64,000 nt of DNA from NCBI GenBank assembly GCA_010094045.1, contig ML986613.1, forward strand, positions 62,001-126,000. The letters are read 5' to 3'. This document shows positions 1-9,375 of the stretch, in pieces (the first letter of the stretch is position 1; each line of letters begins with the position of its first letter). Source of the stretch: Lojkania enalia. Lineage: Eukaryota; Ascomycota; Dothideomycetes; Pleosporales. The notes under the pieces are model-generated. The model did not search any database. It worked only from the letters and a program-made list of their open reading frames with translations, and was not told the origin of the DNA. The position numbers were made by a program, and so were the translations under genes.

Positions 1-42
1 TACATAAGAGATTAATTTCGAAAGTATCGTAAAAGAGAAACA

Positions 43-121
43 GGCCACATGGCCCAATGGCAAGGCGCTTGACTACGATTCCGTTATCAAGAGATTCCAG
101 GTTCGACCCCTGGTGTGGTCA
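43..121 (+). tRNA. tRNA-Arg(ACG) with a 7-nt intron
   Basis: A full cloverleaf can be drawn. Acceptor GGCCACA (43-49) pairs with TGTGGTC (114-120), with A121 as discriminator. A D-arm gcc/ggc follows, then a 5-bp anticodon stem CTTGA/TCAAG, and a T-arm CCAGG-TTCGACC-CCTGG. The loop between the anticodon stems is 14 nt instead of 7. Placing an intron after position 37, where nuclear tRNA introns always lie, gives anticodon ACG (75-77) and intron ttccgtt (79-85), and restores the loop CTACGAA, which is that of the yeast ACG-Arg tRNA. It decodes CGU and, after A34-to-inosine editing, CGC/CGA. The internal A-box and B-box (ggttcgacc) serve as its RNA polymerase III promoter, and T runs follow directly after 121. 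Confidence 0.85.
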
Positions 122-1221
122 TTTCTTTTTTCTTTTAGCTTCAATTAATTCTTTTGCTTCCCCTTCATCTCGTTCCCATTCTCTTCTAGGTTGTTTTAAG
201 TTTTGTGAAATGGGTCAGGTGTGTAGTGTGACTGGCAGCAAACCTCATCTACAACGCCTGCCTCTATTGTATATATCACTTTCTTGCATTTCTTTCTCCT
301 TTGAATGTTTTCTGTTCTTTATCTGGAAGAAGCCCCATTCGGTTCGTTTTGCTTAATATTGCTACTTATAACGATCATTACCGCGACCGCTCCTCTATTT
401 ATCAATACCCCACACATCTGCTTGGTTCGCCCTCCAATAGATATTGTGGATAAATGCAATTTTGCTATAGTATAAAATGTTGCTAGCCCGTCTGTGTTCC
501 TTCGTGTTTATTCCATAAAGCTCAATCGGGGATGTCATCACCTGTCACACGATATTGCATTGACGTATAATAATCTAAGGTCTAGCAGCAATTTGGTTGG
601 GATCCTTTGATATACACCCGTTTCTTACTTTCGCTTCGGAAGCACCAATCTGGGGGAAAGAAGCAGGCGTGATATTGAATGGCGTTGGGGAAATAGGAAG
701 AAAATGGTGACAAGAGAGATTCACGGAACGGTTCATTCAATATATGCCACTATTCCAATGCGTAGCATTGGGAGGGATAGCTTGGGCGAGAAAATAATTG
801 AGAATGAAGTAGCGGAAATGGCTACTAGCCTCTCTTGACTGCGCTTTCTGCATGCTGTGCAATCTGGAATGGGCTTAGCTCCTTATATATGGCGGCGGCT
901 ATCACCCGAAGATCAGAATTGCCACAAAGCATTCCGAACAAAATGTCTCCACATCACCAAAAAAACACAACTGAGGCAAACACATTGAAGGCAAAATCAT
1001 CTTATTATCATATTCTCGTTACCACTATACCTTGCCTAATGGGCTTCCTATCCCATCAAAGAATACAAAATGAATAAGCAAGTCCGCAAAACTTCCAACC
1101 CGGCCCTTGGGCAACAGGTCCCAACCTCCCAACTCCATAACGCTAGGCCACCTCATGATGACCACGGAAGGATATAACGCTAAACCTATGCATATATTAA
1201 CAGGTATTTATAACTTCGTGA
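122..1221. other. Intergenic, no gene seen
   Basis: This 1.1-kb stretch between the tRNA and the end of the USP gene is interrupted by stops in all frames. The small open frames lack a recognisable product or splice signals that would extend them. The T-rich start probably terminates the tRNA, and the distal part should hold the USP 3' UTR. Confidence 0.5.
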
Positions 1222-3579
1222 TTAGAGAGCAGTAACCATAGGCATACTGGTTCTGCTCCCTTTCCCTCTCCTTGGTGTATCGCCTGCACGCATGAGGTGC
1301 GGACTCGGTGATACGCCCTGCGGTGGACTTGCCTCTACATGTTGCGATTCGACATCATCGTCTGAGGCGAATTGTGTGGATGGTGAGCCCTCAGAGTCAT
1401 ATGCTGTGTTTTGGGGCACTGAGGGCCCCGTGTCGCAAGGAGCGGTTAAGCGTTGCGGCTCTGGTGGTGGTGTCGGGTATACATCGGTATTTGGTAGGCT
1501 GGATAGATCTATCGTCTCCGATATGGAAGACTGGGGATTATCATGTGCGGTTGAATCTGTCGGGGTTTCAATGTTCTCCGAAAGGACGGGGGAAGCCGGT
1601 GGTGACGGAAGTAGGTCCTCGTCATCGTCTGGAAGAGGGGTTTCAAGCGCGTCGGGGCTTACGACAAAGGATTGGGGTTTAATAGAGGCTATATCTACGG
1701 AGGGAAGAGGTACGTCTTCAAAGGCTATAGTGTGAGAATCAACTGGAGAGTCGCTTGTCGATGGTATCGTATCTGGCTGGACATTGATGCGTTCGTAGAA
1801 TAACATGAAGACGCCACCTTGCTGTAGGACAGTATCTTCAGTAACCGCAGTGACGTCTTCGTCACTAAGCCGCCACCACCGTTCGCTGGCCTCCTGATTC
1901 TGAGCTTCTTCTGCCTCCTCTTCGTGATTGACAACTTGCTCTGCCATCTTAAAAGGATGCCGCCGGTAGCAGATGTAGTGACCGTTCTCGTGTCGTCCAT
2001 AGTGAGTCACAACTGCCCGTAAATCATATTGAAAAGGTGAATTTTTTCTAAGGATATCCTCCTCGCCGACCGGACGCCGAAGCATCGATTTGGTAGGATC
2101 CCGAGGCCAGCTTTCTTCAACAGAATCATCAGGTAGATGTGACTGAGAAGGCTGACTACCAAGACACCAGAAGCCTAGGTCCAAAATTTTTGGAAACCTA
2201 ACAGTAGCCGTATTCTTTAGTTGCGCTCCGGTATACTCATCGAAAACGCTTCGATTGACGTGCAGTACAAGCGACTTTGGAGCCCGCGCGATAACGGCCT
2301 GGCGAGACTTGGTACTCTGCACCCAGCTTTTCTTAGGAATAGAGCACTTCTTGACCAAGGTGCTATCCTCGAAATCTTCATCGTCGAGCGCATCTTGGAC
2401 GATCTGTAGGCGCTCGTTGACAGTGGCCCGCAGTGATTCTGTCGCTTTCTTGTTCCCCAACATCTTGGCAAGATCCTCTTTTCTCTTCAACAAAGTACAC
2501 TTGGCGCATTCTACGCCCTCGATCAATTCAAGACTTGTGTATTCGTCGAGACATTCGCGCACGTCGTATATCCAGCGACTTCCGAGCGGTACTGTGACAC
2601 AGTTGAAGGGAATGAGGGACAGGCCTTCTGTATAGCCACAATTTATGCAGCCGACCCGCTGAGCTTGTAGGCCGTCAAGTGGATTCGAAATAATCTGCGG
2701 CTGCTCAGGTGGCATCTCGTTTCCACCTGCATTGGTCCTGGTCTCTTCTTCAGACTGTCCGCCTAAAGCGTCTTTCGTAACTAACTCAGCCGCAGCAACT
2801 CGGGGTAAGCCCTTTAAGGCTTTTGCGGCTAGTAACCAAGATGCCGCGGACCGCCTCTTAGTATTTGAAGCCTTTTGAACCTCCTTATCCAGCGCATCCA
2901 GCATTTTCGAATAATATTCCTGCGCATCCTGTTGCTGGAACGTGCTCATCGACTTTAGAATTCCTCGAATCCAGAAATGCTGGCCATGGTTCTCTGGATC
3001 ATTGAGCTTGGTGATCATATCAAAGAGCGCTCCATTAGTCGTCTCACTGTTAAGCGCCCTGTACTCGGTGGTCATCTTGGAAAGGTACTCTCGCAACGAA
3101 GGAAGCGAAGCTAGGCCCTGGATAACGCTATTCTGATAGCAAGAGTTATCCCAGTTACCCAGACCTGGCGGCACATTATTATAGTGCTTGGACAAAGCAC
3201 CCGTCACACCTCTCACACCCTTCTGCAGTAGTCCCCCGGTATTTAACCCAAAGACGCTACTTAGTATATTCCCGGCACTTCTCTGAATGTCCGCGGATTT
3301 ATCGTCATCGCCGGAGACGGTATGGCGTCCTCGAAGCCTAAATGCGAGTAGGGATGGGAGTTGGAATCCACTGCGGATGAGTGGATAGTCGATTACGATT
3401 TGCATTGCCTGCGATAACCACAGCCAAACAGGGAGCCCAAAATATTCCGCGCCTCTGAAAAGTACGTAGGCACCAATTACGACGGCTAGAAGTGTTGATG
3501 CAAGTGTTGTTGAAGCATCAACAAAGAAACTCGAATAATTCCAGGCGTCGGTAGCGCGATTGCCTAAGTACGTACTCAT
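1222..3579 (-). CDS. Membrane-anchored ubiquitin-specific protease (USP/UCH, C19)
   Basis: Single-exon 785-aa deubiquitinase that cleaves ubiquitin isopeptide bonds. A hydrophobic segment at about residues 26-42 looks like an N-terminal membrane anchor, as in yeast Ubp1/Ubp16 and animal USP30. The Cys box (GLGNWDNSCYQN) places the nucleophile at Cys147. The His box (HENGHYICYRR) gives His534, and the following WWRLSDEDV gives Asp573, so the catalytic triad looks complete. Two CxxC pairs (311/314 and 358/361) form the usual USP zinc-finger fingers region. The C-terminal 170 residues are Pro/Ser-rich and likely disordered. The ATG at 3579 is the only one that precedes the anchor. It is divergent from alb1. 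Membrane location (ER or mitochondrial outer membrane) is inferred from relatives, so no symbol is given. Confidence 0.9.
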   Translation of the reverse strand: MSTYLGNRATDAWNYSSFFVDASTTLASTLLAVVIGAYVLFRGAEYFGLPVWLWLSQAMQIVIDYPLIRSGFQLPSLLAFRLRGRHTVSGDDDKSADIQRSAGNILSSVFGLNTGGLLQKGVRGVTGALSKHYNNVPPGLGNWDNSCYQNSVIQGLASLPSLREYLSKMTTEYRALNSETTNGALFDMITKLNDPENHGQHFWIRGILKSMSTFQQQDAQEYYSKMLDALDKEVQKASNTKRRSAASWLLAAKALKGLPRVAAAELVTKDALGGQSEEETRTNAGGNEMPPEQPQIISNPLDGLQAQRVGCINCGYTEGLSLIPFNCVTVPLGSRWIYDVRECLDEYTSLELIEGVECAKCTLLKRKEDLAKMLGNKKATESLRATVNERLQIVQDALDDEDFEDSTLVKKCSIPKKSWVQSTKSRQAVIARAPKSLVLHVNRSVFDEYTGAQLKNTATVRFPKILDLGFWCLGSQPSQSHLPDDSVEESWPRDPTKSMLRRPVGEEDILRKNSPFQYDLRAVVTHYGRHENGHYICYRRHPFKMAEQVVNHEEEAEEAQNQEASERWWRLSDEDVTAVTEDTVLQQGGVFMLFYERINVQPDTIPSTSDSPVDSHTIAFEDVPLPSVDIASIKPQSFVVSPDALETPLPDDDEDLLPSPPASPVLSENIETPTDSTAHDNPQSSISETIDLSSLPNTDVYPTPPPEPQRLTAPCDTGPSVPQNTAYDSEGSPSTQFASDDDVESQHVEASPPQGVSPSPHLMRAGDTPRRGKGSRTSMPMVTAL

Positions 3580-4090
3580 AGTTAGGTGAAGCAGAGATTT
3601 TCTCTATTGTGCTGGCGGAGTCGTTTAAGTGACGGTGGAGGGTGGAGGCTTCGGCGGGTTGTGAGTTGAGGCTTCTTCAACCCTCTGGCCAGCGTAGAGA
3701 AGCCGGTGAGTAAAACAGCAAACACGGCGGTATCGGTCTTGTATTCGACATGGAGAGGCAGCCCCAAGGCAATGTCGCTGGGAGAGGGGGAGCGATAGGT
3801 GGCGGGCTGAGTGAATGGATGCTGCAGTTCGCGACGAGAGGGAGTCTAGGGCGCGTGAATGTCGGGGATCAGCATACGAGCTCCGCCGCCACCGGCCGCG
3901 ACGCACGAAAAGGTGCCTTGGCATCAATCGTCACTCTCGCTCACCACATTCAAGCTTTACTCAATCTAGCTGCAATCACTTCGTACTATCTTGCCACTGA
4001 ATAGTCGCTCGCCAAAGCAAAAGTCTCCTCCTTTCCTATACAAATTCCAAACTTTCGTCCGAATACAAACTATTATAGCCACCCTGCACA
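3580..4090. promoter_or_regulatory. Divergent promoter region, USP / alb1
   Basis: These 511 bp separate two start codons facing away from each other, so they must hold both 5' UTRs and both promoters. Short open frames on each strand show no family resemblance. No discrete regulatory site could be identified with confidence. Confidence 0.5.
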
Positions 4091-4710
4091 ATGGCTAAAA
4101 CCGCAAGATTGAAGAAACGACGTACAAAATTACCACTACCACCGTTTCCCTTCTCCATGCTGATCAGGTTCCAGAATCTGGCCCTAACTCCCGCGCCGCC
4201 CGTCGTGCAGTTTCGCCCTCCATCGATCTTGATAAGTCCATAACAGCGGGGCTGCGAGCCTCTCCCTCAAAATCTAGACCCTCTGTAAACCCCAAACCCC
4301 ACGTCCTAGCCGCACAGTCATCCGGCGTCACAAAGAAGTCGAAGTCTAAACCCATGAAGCGGGCGCAGCGATTACGACAGCTCAAAGCTATGGACAAGGC
4401 GGAGAGTGCGTTAGATAAATTAGAAGTTAAGGTGCAGCAGAGTGTGGGACGGGAAAAAGTTGTCAAGGAACGGAGGAAAGGATGGGAAGAGGTGAATGCA
4501 GAGAAAAAGAAGGGGAAGAAGAATCCATTCGAGGAGCTGGAGAGAGATGAAAACAGTCTGGAGCAGGAGAGAGAATGGGTGAACCGTGAGGACATGGATG
4601 GGGCTGAGGACGCTGTGCGGCTTAAAGCTGTGGGAGAGGTTAAGGAAGTAGTGGTCCCGGCGAGTGTGCCGTTGCCGATTGCAACGGTTGAGGAGGATGA
4701 ATTGCTTTGA
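4091..4710 (+). CDS. alb1: Alb1, 60S pre-ribosome shuttling factor
   Basis: Two exons, 4091-4121 and 4175-4710, give 188 aa. The 53-nt intron has donor gtacaa, a CTGAT branch site 11 nt before acceptor ccag, and joins in phase. Exon 1 encodes MAKTARLKKR; exon 2 begins with the hallmark NSRAARRAVSPSIDLDKS segment of fungal Alb1. In yeast Alb1 binds Arx1, a factor on late pre-60S particles, and shuttles with it through the nuclear pore. The rest is a highly charged helix rich in Lys/Glu (about residues 75-150), usual for this family. Starting only at the in-frame ATG at 4354 would lose the diagnostic N-terminus. Confidence 0.85.
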
Positions 4711-5125
4711 ATTTTGCGCAGTAGCCTCCAGTGTAGTTGCCCTTCTGTCGGGGCATGCCTCATCATCACTCTTCCTCTAGGAGTCATAATCAGTTGCTAG
4801 TACTAGCTGAGCATGGGAATACCTTCCTGGAGTTTTCGGGAATCAAGCAGCAATTCACATATTACAAATGGGCGATGGGGATATGGAAAGAATACCATTT
4901 GGACGAATCATGACTTCGGACGAGACCAAGTTCATTTGACAGAGAATAATTTGCTATGAACAAGGCACTCGGCGCAAGGCCCGGCTATTTATGCTATAGA
5001 TATATTTTGTAGATACCCAGCAAAATTTATACCTCTGTATATACTAAGCCACGGTCCTAATCCCACACAATGCGGAATATCATTATATCCTTGAAGATTC
5101 CGCAGGATAAAATAGAACTCCACGT
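4711..5125. other. Convergent 3' intergenic, alb1 / elg1
   Basis: A 415-bp AT-rich stretch between two stop codons that face each other. It should contain both 3' UTRs; no coding frame or repeat was noticed. Confidence 0.5.
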
Positions 5126-8100
5126 CTACTCCTGAGTGCTTATCAAGCTATCGGCCGTCCTCGAGGATGCTTCAATATCTTCTGCGATAGCGCCTAACCC
5201 AGACCAGCTCTTTCCAGCTGTGGTCATGACAAGATTTCTGTTCAGATCTTTATCAAACCAATTCTCCCTCCTCTTCGTTTCTCGTTTTCCACCCTCCAAG
5301 GCAACACGACTAGCTCGGGTGCTTCTCGCTCGCTTGCCTGGCCCGCCTTCAGAGAGCAGATTACTTAGTCGTAATTTTTGGTCTTTGAGGCGTAGTTCAT
5401 GAGTAACAATGGTCCGCACAAATGGAGCAAGATCCTCGATTACCAGTTTGAACGTACGATCGAAGCACGATGGGTTGAGGTTATACGGCGTATTTGGGGG
5501 TAGTGTAGAAGCAGCTGGTGTTGCTAAGATGTCAAAAGCCTCTGAGAAGTTTGACCGGGAGAGTGCTTGCTTGTGTCGAGAAGTAAGCTTATGGCGAAGA
5601 ATTGCCTCGGTAAATGCATCTTCATCTACGGTGGTAGTACTAGAACCCCCGAGGAAGTACGAGGCAAGACATGCCCGAAAGGCTCGTTGAATGTTTAAGT
5701 GACTTTGAACAAACAAACTAGCACCCAATGCTGAAAAGTCTGAGACGTGATCAGTCTGCAAGACCCGTGCAGCCTCAGTGTAATTCGAGCGCTCCTTCTC
5801 AGAAATAGGGGGTGTTGTTGAATCGGTGGGCTCATGACTAGGGTTTTCATATGTTGGAAGCCCAGCGCGACAGTAAATATCAGCCGCACTGACCGCGTCC
5901 GACAGCAGATCAAGTTGTTTCAAGACATCGATATTCGATGGTGAAGGCGAAGGCTCTTTGGAGTGAGCGCCCCTCGACGACTGGCGTACTTCGCAATTGG
6001 TTGGGCTAAAGCCCCAATTCGTCCACGCTTCCTTCAGCAACACCTCTTCTTTGCCGAAACCAATGCTCCCTTCGCTCTGGAACACATCATGGGATATGAA
6101 TCCCATACCAGATTGATAGGTACCTTCGCTAGCGACGCGAAGAATGCGACCATTGGCATCTACATCTTTCCCGGGTGGCCATCTTTGGTAGATCCACTCT
6201 AGCCCCCCCTTACGATCACCCACAGACATCTGGCACCAGAAATCAAGCTCAGTGATACTAGCACGGAGGTCATGGTCCTTTGATTCGAATAGATTATGCA
6301 CCGCCTTTCGTTTCAGTATATGGCCTTCTCTAGCTGCTAGAAGGAGCATGTAGTCAACGGCTAGGTCTGCAGGAGGTTGAGCAAACCGAAGAACAGCACC
6401 AAGCGGCAAGTCGTATGCGGGAATTAAAGCTTCGATTGTGCATGTTATTACAATTGGTCGTTTTGACAGGGATGCAAGTTTCATGATCTGAGGCCAAAAT
6501 TGTTGGTCCTCTGCGAAGAAGACGTCAGCTTCTTCAATAAGGATCAAAGATTGCTTTTGAGATTTGGGAGATTGGGCACCTAATAAGGTAGCTTGCATCA
6601 TAGTGCCTGTTCTGGTCGGTTCCTTGGCTTTCGGTTTTGGTTGTTGCTTGGGTTTGCGTATTAATTGAGGGTTCGACTTGAAGAAAGATGTCATGGTGCC
6701 TTGTCGTCCGGTTTCGAGGTCTTTTTGGAATGCAGTACTCATAAGCTCATTTTCGGCATCGCCTATTGGAATCGAGGGTAGTGTGGCGGTTGGTTGACCC
6801 CGCTTGTGGTTCACAAGATGATTTTCGGACATATCACCGACCTTATCTTGAATGTCTTTGCCGGAACGGCGGCTGCTAGAATTGATCTCGAATACCTCGA
6901 ATCCCAACTCTTTTGCAACTGCATAAACGGTCGCACTCTTGCCACATCCATGTGGTCCGCTAAGTATGATGACATTTTTGTTCCTAGAGAATCTTGGCCT
7001 TTTCAACGACTTGAAGCGGGGGAAACCAGGGTCAGTGCATCCAAAATCTTCACCATTGGAAATTTCAGCCAGGTCTTCATCTTCTTCATCACTAAAGAGA
7101 ACGAAGTCATCCTCTGATTTCTTCCTCTTTGTCTTGGGTAGCCTCTTCGCCTCTGATGCGTTCGTAGGTTTCCTAGTATTCTGTCCACCCACAGACATGA
7201 CAGTGAGATTCTTCATCCAGTCTCGAAGAATGACTGCTTCTCTTCCTTGCTGTAGGACATGAGAGGCGCAAGTCGGAGCATACTTCTGAACCCACGATTG
7301 GTTTTCGCACTCACCACGATCAAAAGGCGTAAGCGTATTCTCGATATCCCGGAATAAAGACACTAACACAGGATGGATGCCGCTCTTACTTCCCAGGGCC
7401 TTCCCCAAAAAACCCAAGGGGGCATGAATCTCATGGCGTACTCGCTCTTGAATATCAACGCCAGTAGTGAGCAGACGAGTCGGCAACCGTATATGCTTCG
7501 ATGGTTTAAATACAGGACTAGTACTATAGTTGTCTCTTGGCGTATGTATATTGAGCTGTTGTGAGAACTCCGTCAGCAAATCCTCGCCTTGGCGAATAGT
7601 AACAAGATTATTCTTCTGCTTTCGGATGCTGAACGCAGGTTTCTCTGGTGATGAGTATGAAGCCGTATCTAAGCTCTCGCGACTGTCGAAATTATGGACA
7701 TGTGCACTACTCTTCGAAGGCCAAGGAGCGTCTATTGTCCCTAGCTGCTTGATGGCTCTATTATCTCTAGAAACTGGCCCGAATGCAGGGAAGGAGCAAG
7801 AAGATTGGTGGCTGCGACTTTCAGCTCTTAATTTCCCTGGTGTCACAGCGCTTGTTCTTTGGCTCTTCGGTGCCGAAGCACCCGGGGCGGAGTCTGAATG
7901 GGGTACATCGTTATTCTTTGGTGTTGCTTTGGCTATGAAGAACGGATGAGTCGGTTTCGGAGGGCCGGTGGACTCAGCTGAAAGCTTGGAAATAGTTTCC
8001 GGACCTGGCGCAAAACGGTTTCTGCCGTTGAGTATGTCTTCGATCTTTTCGCCTAGGCTACGGCGGCTCTGAGTATCTGAGCCATACTTGATCACAGTAA

Positions 8101-8989
8101 TAGCCGGCCGAGCTTTCGATTTCGCCGGTTTTCGCCCTCTTTTCTTTGTAGGGCCGACCGCTGGATCCTTCTTTTTTTTCGGTGGAGACAAGAGTAATCT
8201 GCCGTTTCTGGTGACCTTGATTATCTTTTTTGGGGCCGTCTTGTTCGTTGTGGTGTCTTGCAAGCCGTTTTGTTTAACTTCATTTCCAATTTGGTCAAAG
8301 GCCGCAGGCGCTCCAATTGCAGCTGTGGGCTTGAGCTCGATTCTCGAGCCATCCGGAAGGTGCTGCTCCAGGACTGTGAAGGGTAAGCCCGTGCTTCGCT
8401 GTTGAGAAGCCTCTAAATCTTCCGGTGTAGCTTTCTCAGCCTCAGCCTGAAGCTGTTGATGCCAGTCCAATGTCCCGCTTGGCTGGGGGTCCGCAGTAGG
8501 GGTAGCATGAAATGCTGTTGGTGAAGGGGATGCCGTCTTCCTTCTTTTCCTCCTTTCTTGGTTGGGGTCCTCCTCTAAGGATGGCTTGCTGGCCATCTCC
8601 ACCTCGTCATCGAGCGACGACGCCGTCGTTCTCTCCGCATCAGTAGTATGACCGTTGGCCTGGCGAGTGAACCGCTCTAGCAAGGCCTGACTCTTGCCCC
8701 CTATGCCACCTACTCCCTTGTTATTTACCTCGCTCGCCTTCCTCGGCCGTTTCTTACGGCCCTTTGCCTGGGTACCTATGTCCAGCTGGCCATAATCGAG
8801 ATCATCGCCGGGTGCAGCGTCGGGCAGTTCGTTTGAGGGATGACTTCGTTCAGCCGACGGATTTCCTACAAAATTAAGCTTCATCATTTTCATGCCTAGA
8901 GCGTACACACTTGATGGCTTCGTAAAGAACGGATGTATCGTCTTGTTCTGCTCCAGATTCATTGCGGTGCAAACCGCAGCGAGAGCCAT
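5126..8989 (-). CDS. elg1: Elg1/ATAD5-like PCNA unloader (AAA+ ATPase)
   Basis: Single-exon 1287-aa large subunit of an alternative RFC complex that removes PCNA from DNA after replication. The N-terminal 560 residues are disordered, with basic nuclear-localisation-like clusters (residues 79-84 and 281-292). The AAA+ core follows: Walker A GPHGCGKS at 678-685, Walker B LILIEEAD at about 815-822, and the RFC-like TCTIE stretch near 850. In ATAD5/Elg1 proteins an insert separates Walker A and B, and here the insert contains a canonical PCNA-interacting motif QGTMTSFF (763-770). N-terminal IHPFF (19-23) and THPFF (347-351) resemble weaker PIP-like elements. Residues 627-638 (FVLFSDEED) look like a SUMO-interacting motif, fitting the known preference of Elg1 for SUMO-PCNA. 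It is divergent from utp8. Confidence 0.9.
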   Translation of the reverse strand: MALAAVCTAMNLEQNKTIHPFFTKPSSVYALGMKMMKLNFVGNPSAERSHPSNELPDAAPGDDLDYGQLDIGTQAKGRKKRPRKASEVNNKGVGGIGGKSQALLERFTRQANGHTTDAERTTASSLDDEVEMASKPSLEEDPNQERRKRRKTASPSPTAFHATPTADPQPSGTLDWHQQLQAEAEKATPEDLEASQQRSTGLPFTVLEQHLPDGSRIELKPTAAIGAPAAFDQIGNEVKQNGLQDTTTNKTAPKKIIKVTRNGRLLLSPPKKKKDPAVGPTKKRGRKPAKSKARPAITVIKYGSDTQSRRSLGEKIEDILNGRNRFAPGPETISKLSAESTGPPKPTHPFFIAKATPKNNDVPHSDSAPGASAPKSQRTSAVTPGKLRAESRSHQSSCSFPAFGPVSRDNRAIKQLGTIDAPWPSKSSAHVHNFDSRESLDTASYSSPEKPAFSIRKQKNNLVTIRQGEDLLTEFSQQLNIHTPRDNYSTSPVFKPSKHIRLPTRLLTTGVDIQERVRHEIHAPLGFLGKALGSKSGIHPVLVSLFRDIENTLTPFDRGECENQSWVQKYAPTCASHVLQQGREAVILRDWMKNLTVMSVGGQNTRKPTNASEAKRLPKTKRKKSEDDFVLFSDEEDEDLAEISNGEDFGCTDPGFPRFKSLKRPRFSRNKNVIILSGPHGCGKSATVYAVAKELGFEVFEINSSSRRSGKDIQDKVGDMSENHLVNHKRGQPTATLPSIPIGDAENELMSTAFQKDLETGRQGTMTSFFKSNPQLIRKPKQQPKPKAKEPTRTGTMMQATLLGAQSPKSQKQSLILIEEADVFFAEDQQFWPQIMKLASLSKRPIVITCTIEALIPAYDLPLGAVLRFAQPPADLAVDYMLLLAAREGHILKRKAVHNLFESKDHDLRASITELDFWCQMSVGDRKGGLEWIYQRWPPGKDVDANGRILRVASEGTYQSGMGFISHDVFQSEGSIGFGKEEVLLKEAWTNWGFSPTNCEVRQSSRGAHSKEPSPSPSNIDVLKQLDLLSDAVSAADIYCRAGLPTYENPSHEPTDSTTPPISEKERSNYTEAARVLQTDHVSDFSALGASLFVQSHLNIQRAFRACLASYFLGGSSTTTVDEDAFTEAILRHKLTSRHKQALSRSNFSEAFDILATPAASTLPPNTPYNLNPSCFDRTFKLVIEDLAPFVRTIVTHELRLKDQKLRLSNLLSEGGPGKRARSTRASRVALEGGKRETKRRENWFDKDLNRNLVMTTAGKSWSGLGAIAEDIEASSRTADSLISTQE

Positions 8990-9375
8990 TTACCAAGTTG
9001 AAAGGCTATCGGGGCATTGTAAATAAAGCAATGCGTAGGCAAATATCAAACTTCCTATTGTAGGCGTCTGCACAACGTGAATGCAACTGCGGGGCGTAGG
9101 CAGAAGCAGCGGTGAAGGTCGTTCCGAATAGTGGATGAATGTATACGTCGCGTAGGCGAAAGTCGCGACGTCAGACGCGACGCGATCACTGAAGAAGCCA
9201 CTAATGGGTGGATGGCTGATGCCAAGATTTCCCTTCACCGCCCGCACTGTTCTGCCACCTGGGAAATTTTGTGTCGGCCGCTGTTGTTCCGCAGCCGCTT
9301 CACCGCAGAAGCCCATTTGCTTGACGACGCACGCAGACTTCCGAGGGCCTTCTCCGACCCCGTCTGGCAAACAAC
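8990..9375. promoter_or_regulatory. Bidirectional promoter, elg1 / utp8
   Basis: Only 386 bp separate the two divergent start codons. The central part is relatively GC-rich with CpG-containing repeats of gcgacg type (about 9148-9183). No known fungal factor site was assigned. Confidence 0.5.

Noticed and set aside
1292..1735. Two long plus-strand open frames opposite the USP gene
   Set aside because: They mirror the low-complexity Pro/Ser-rich C-terminus of the USP; no family resemblance or splice signals.
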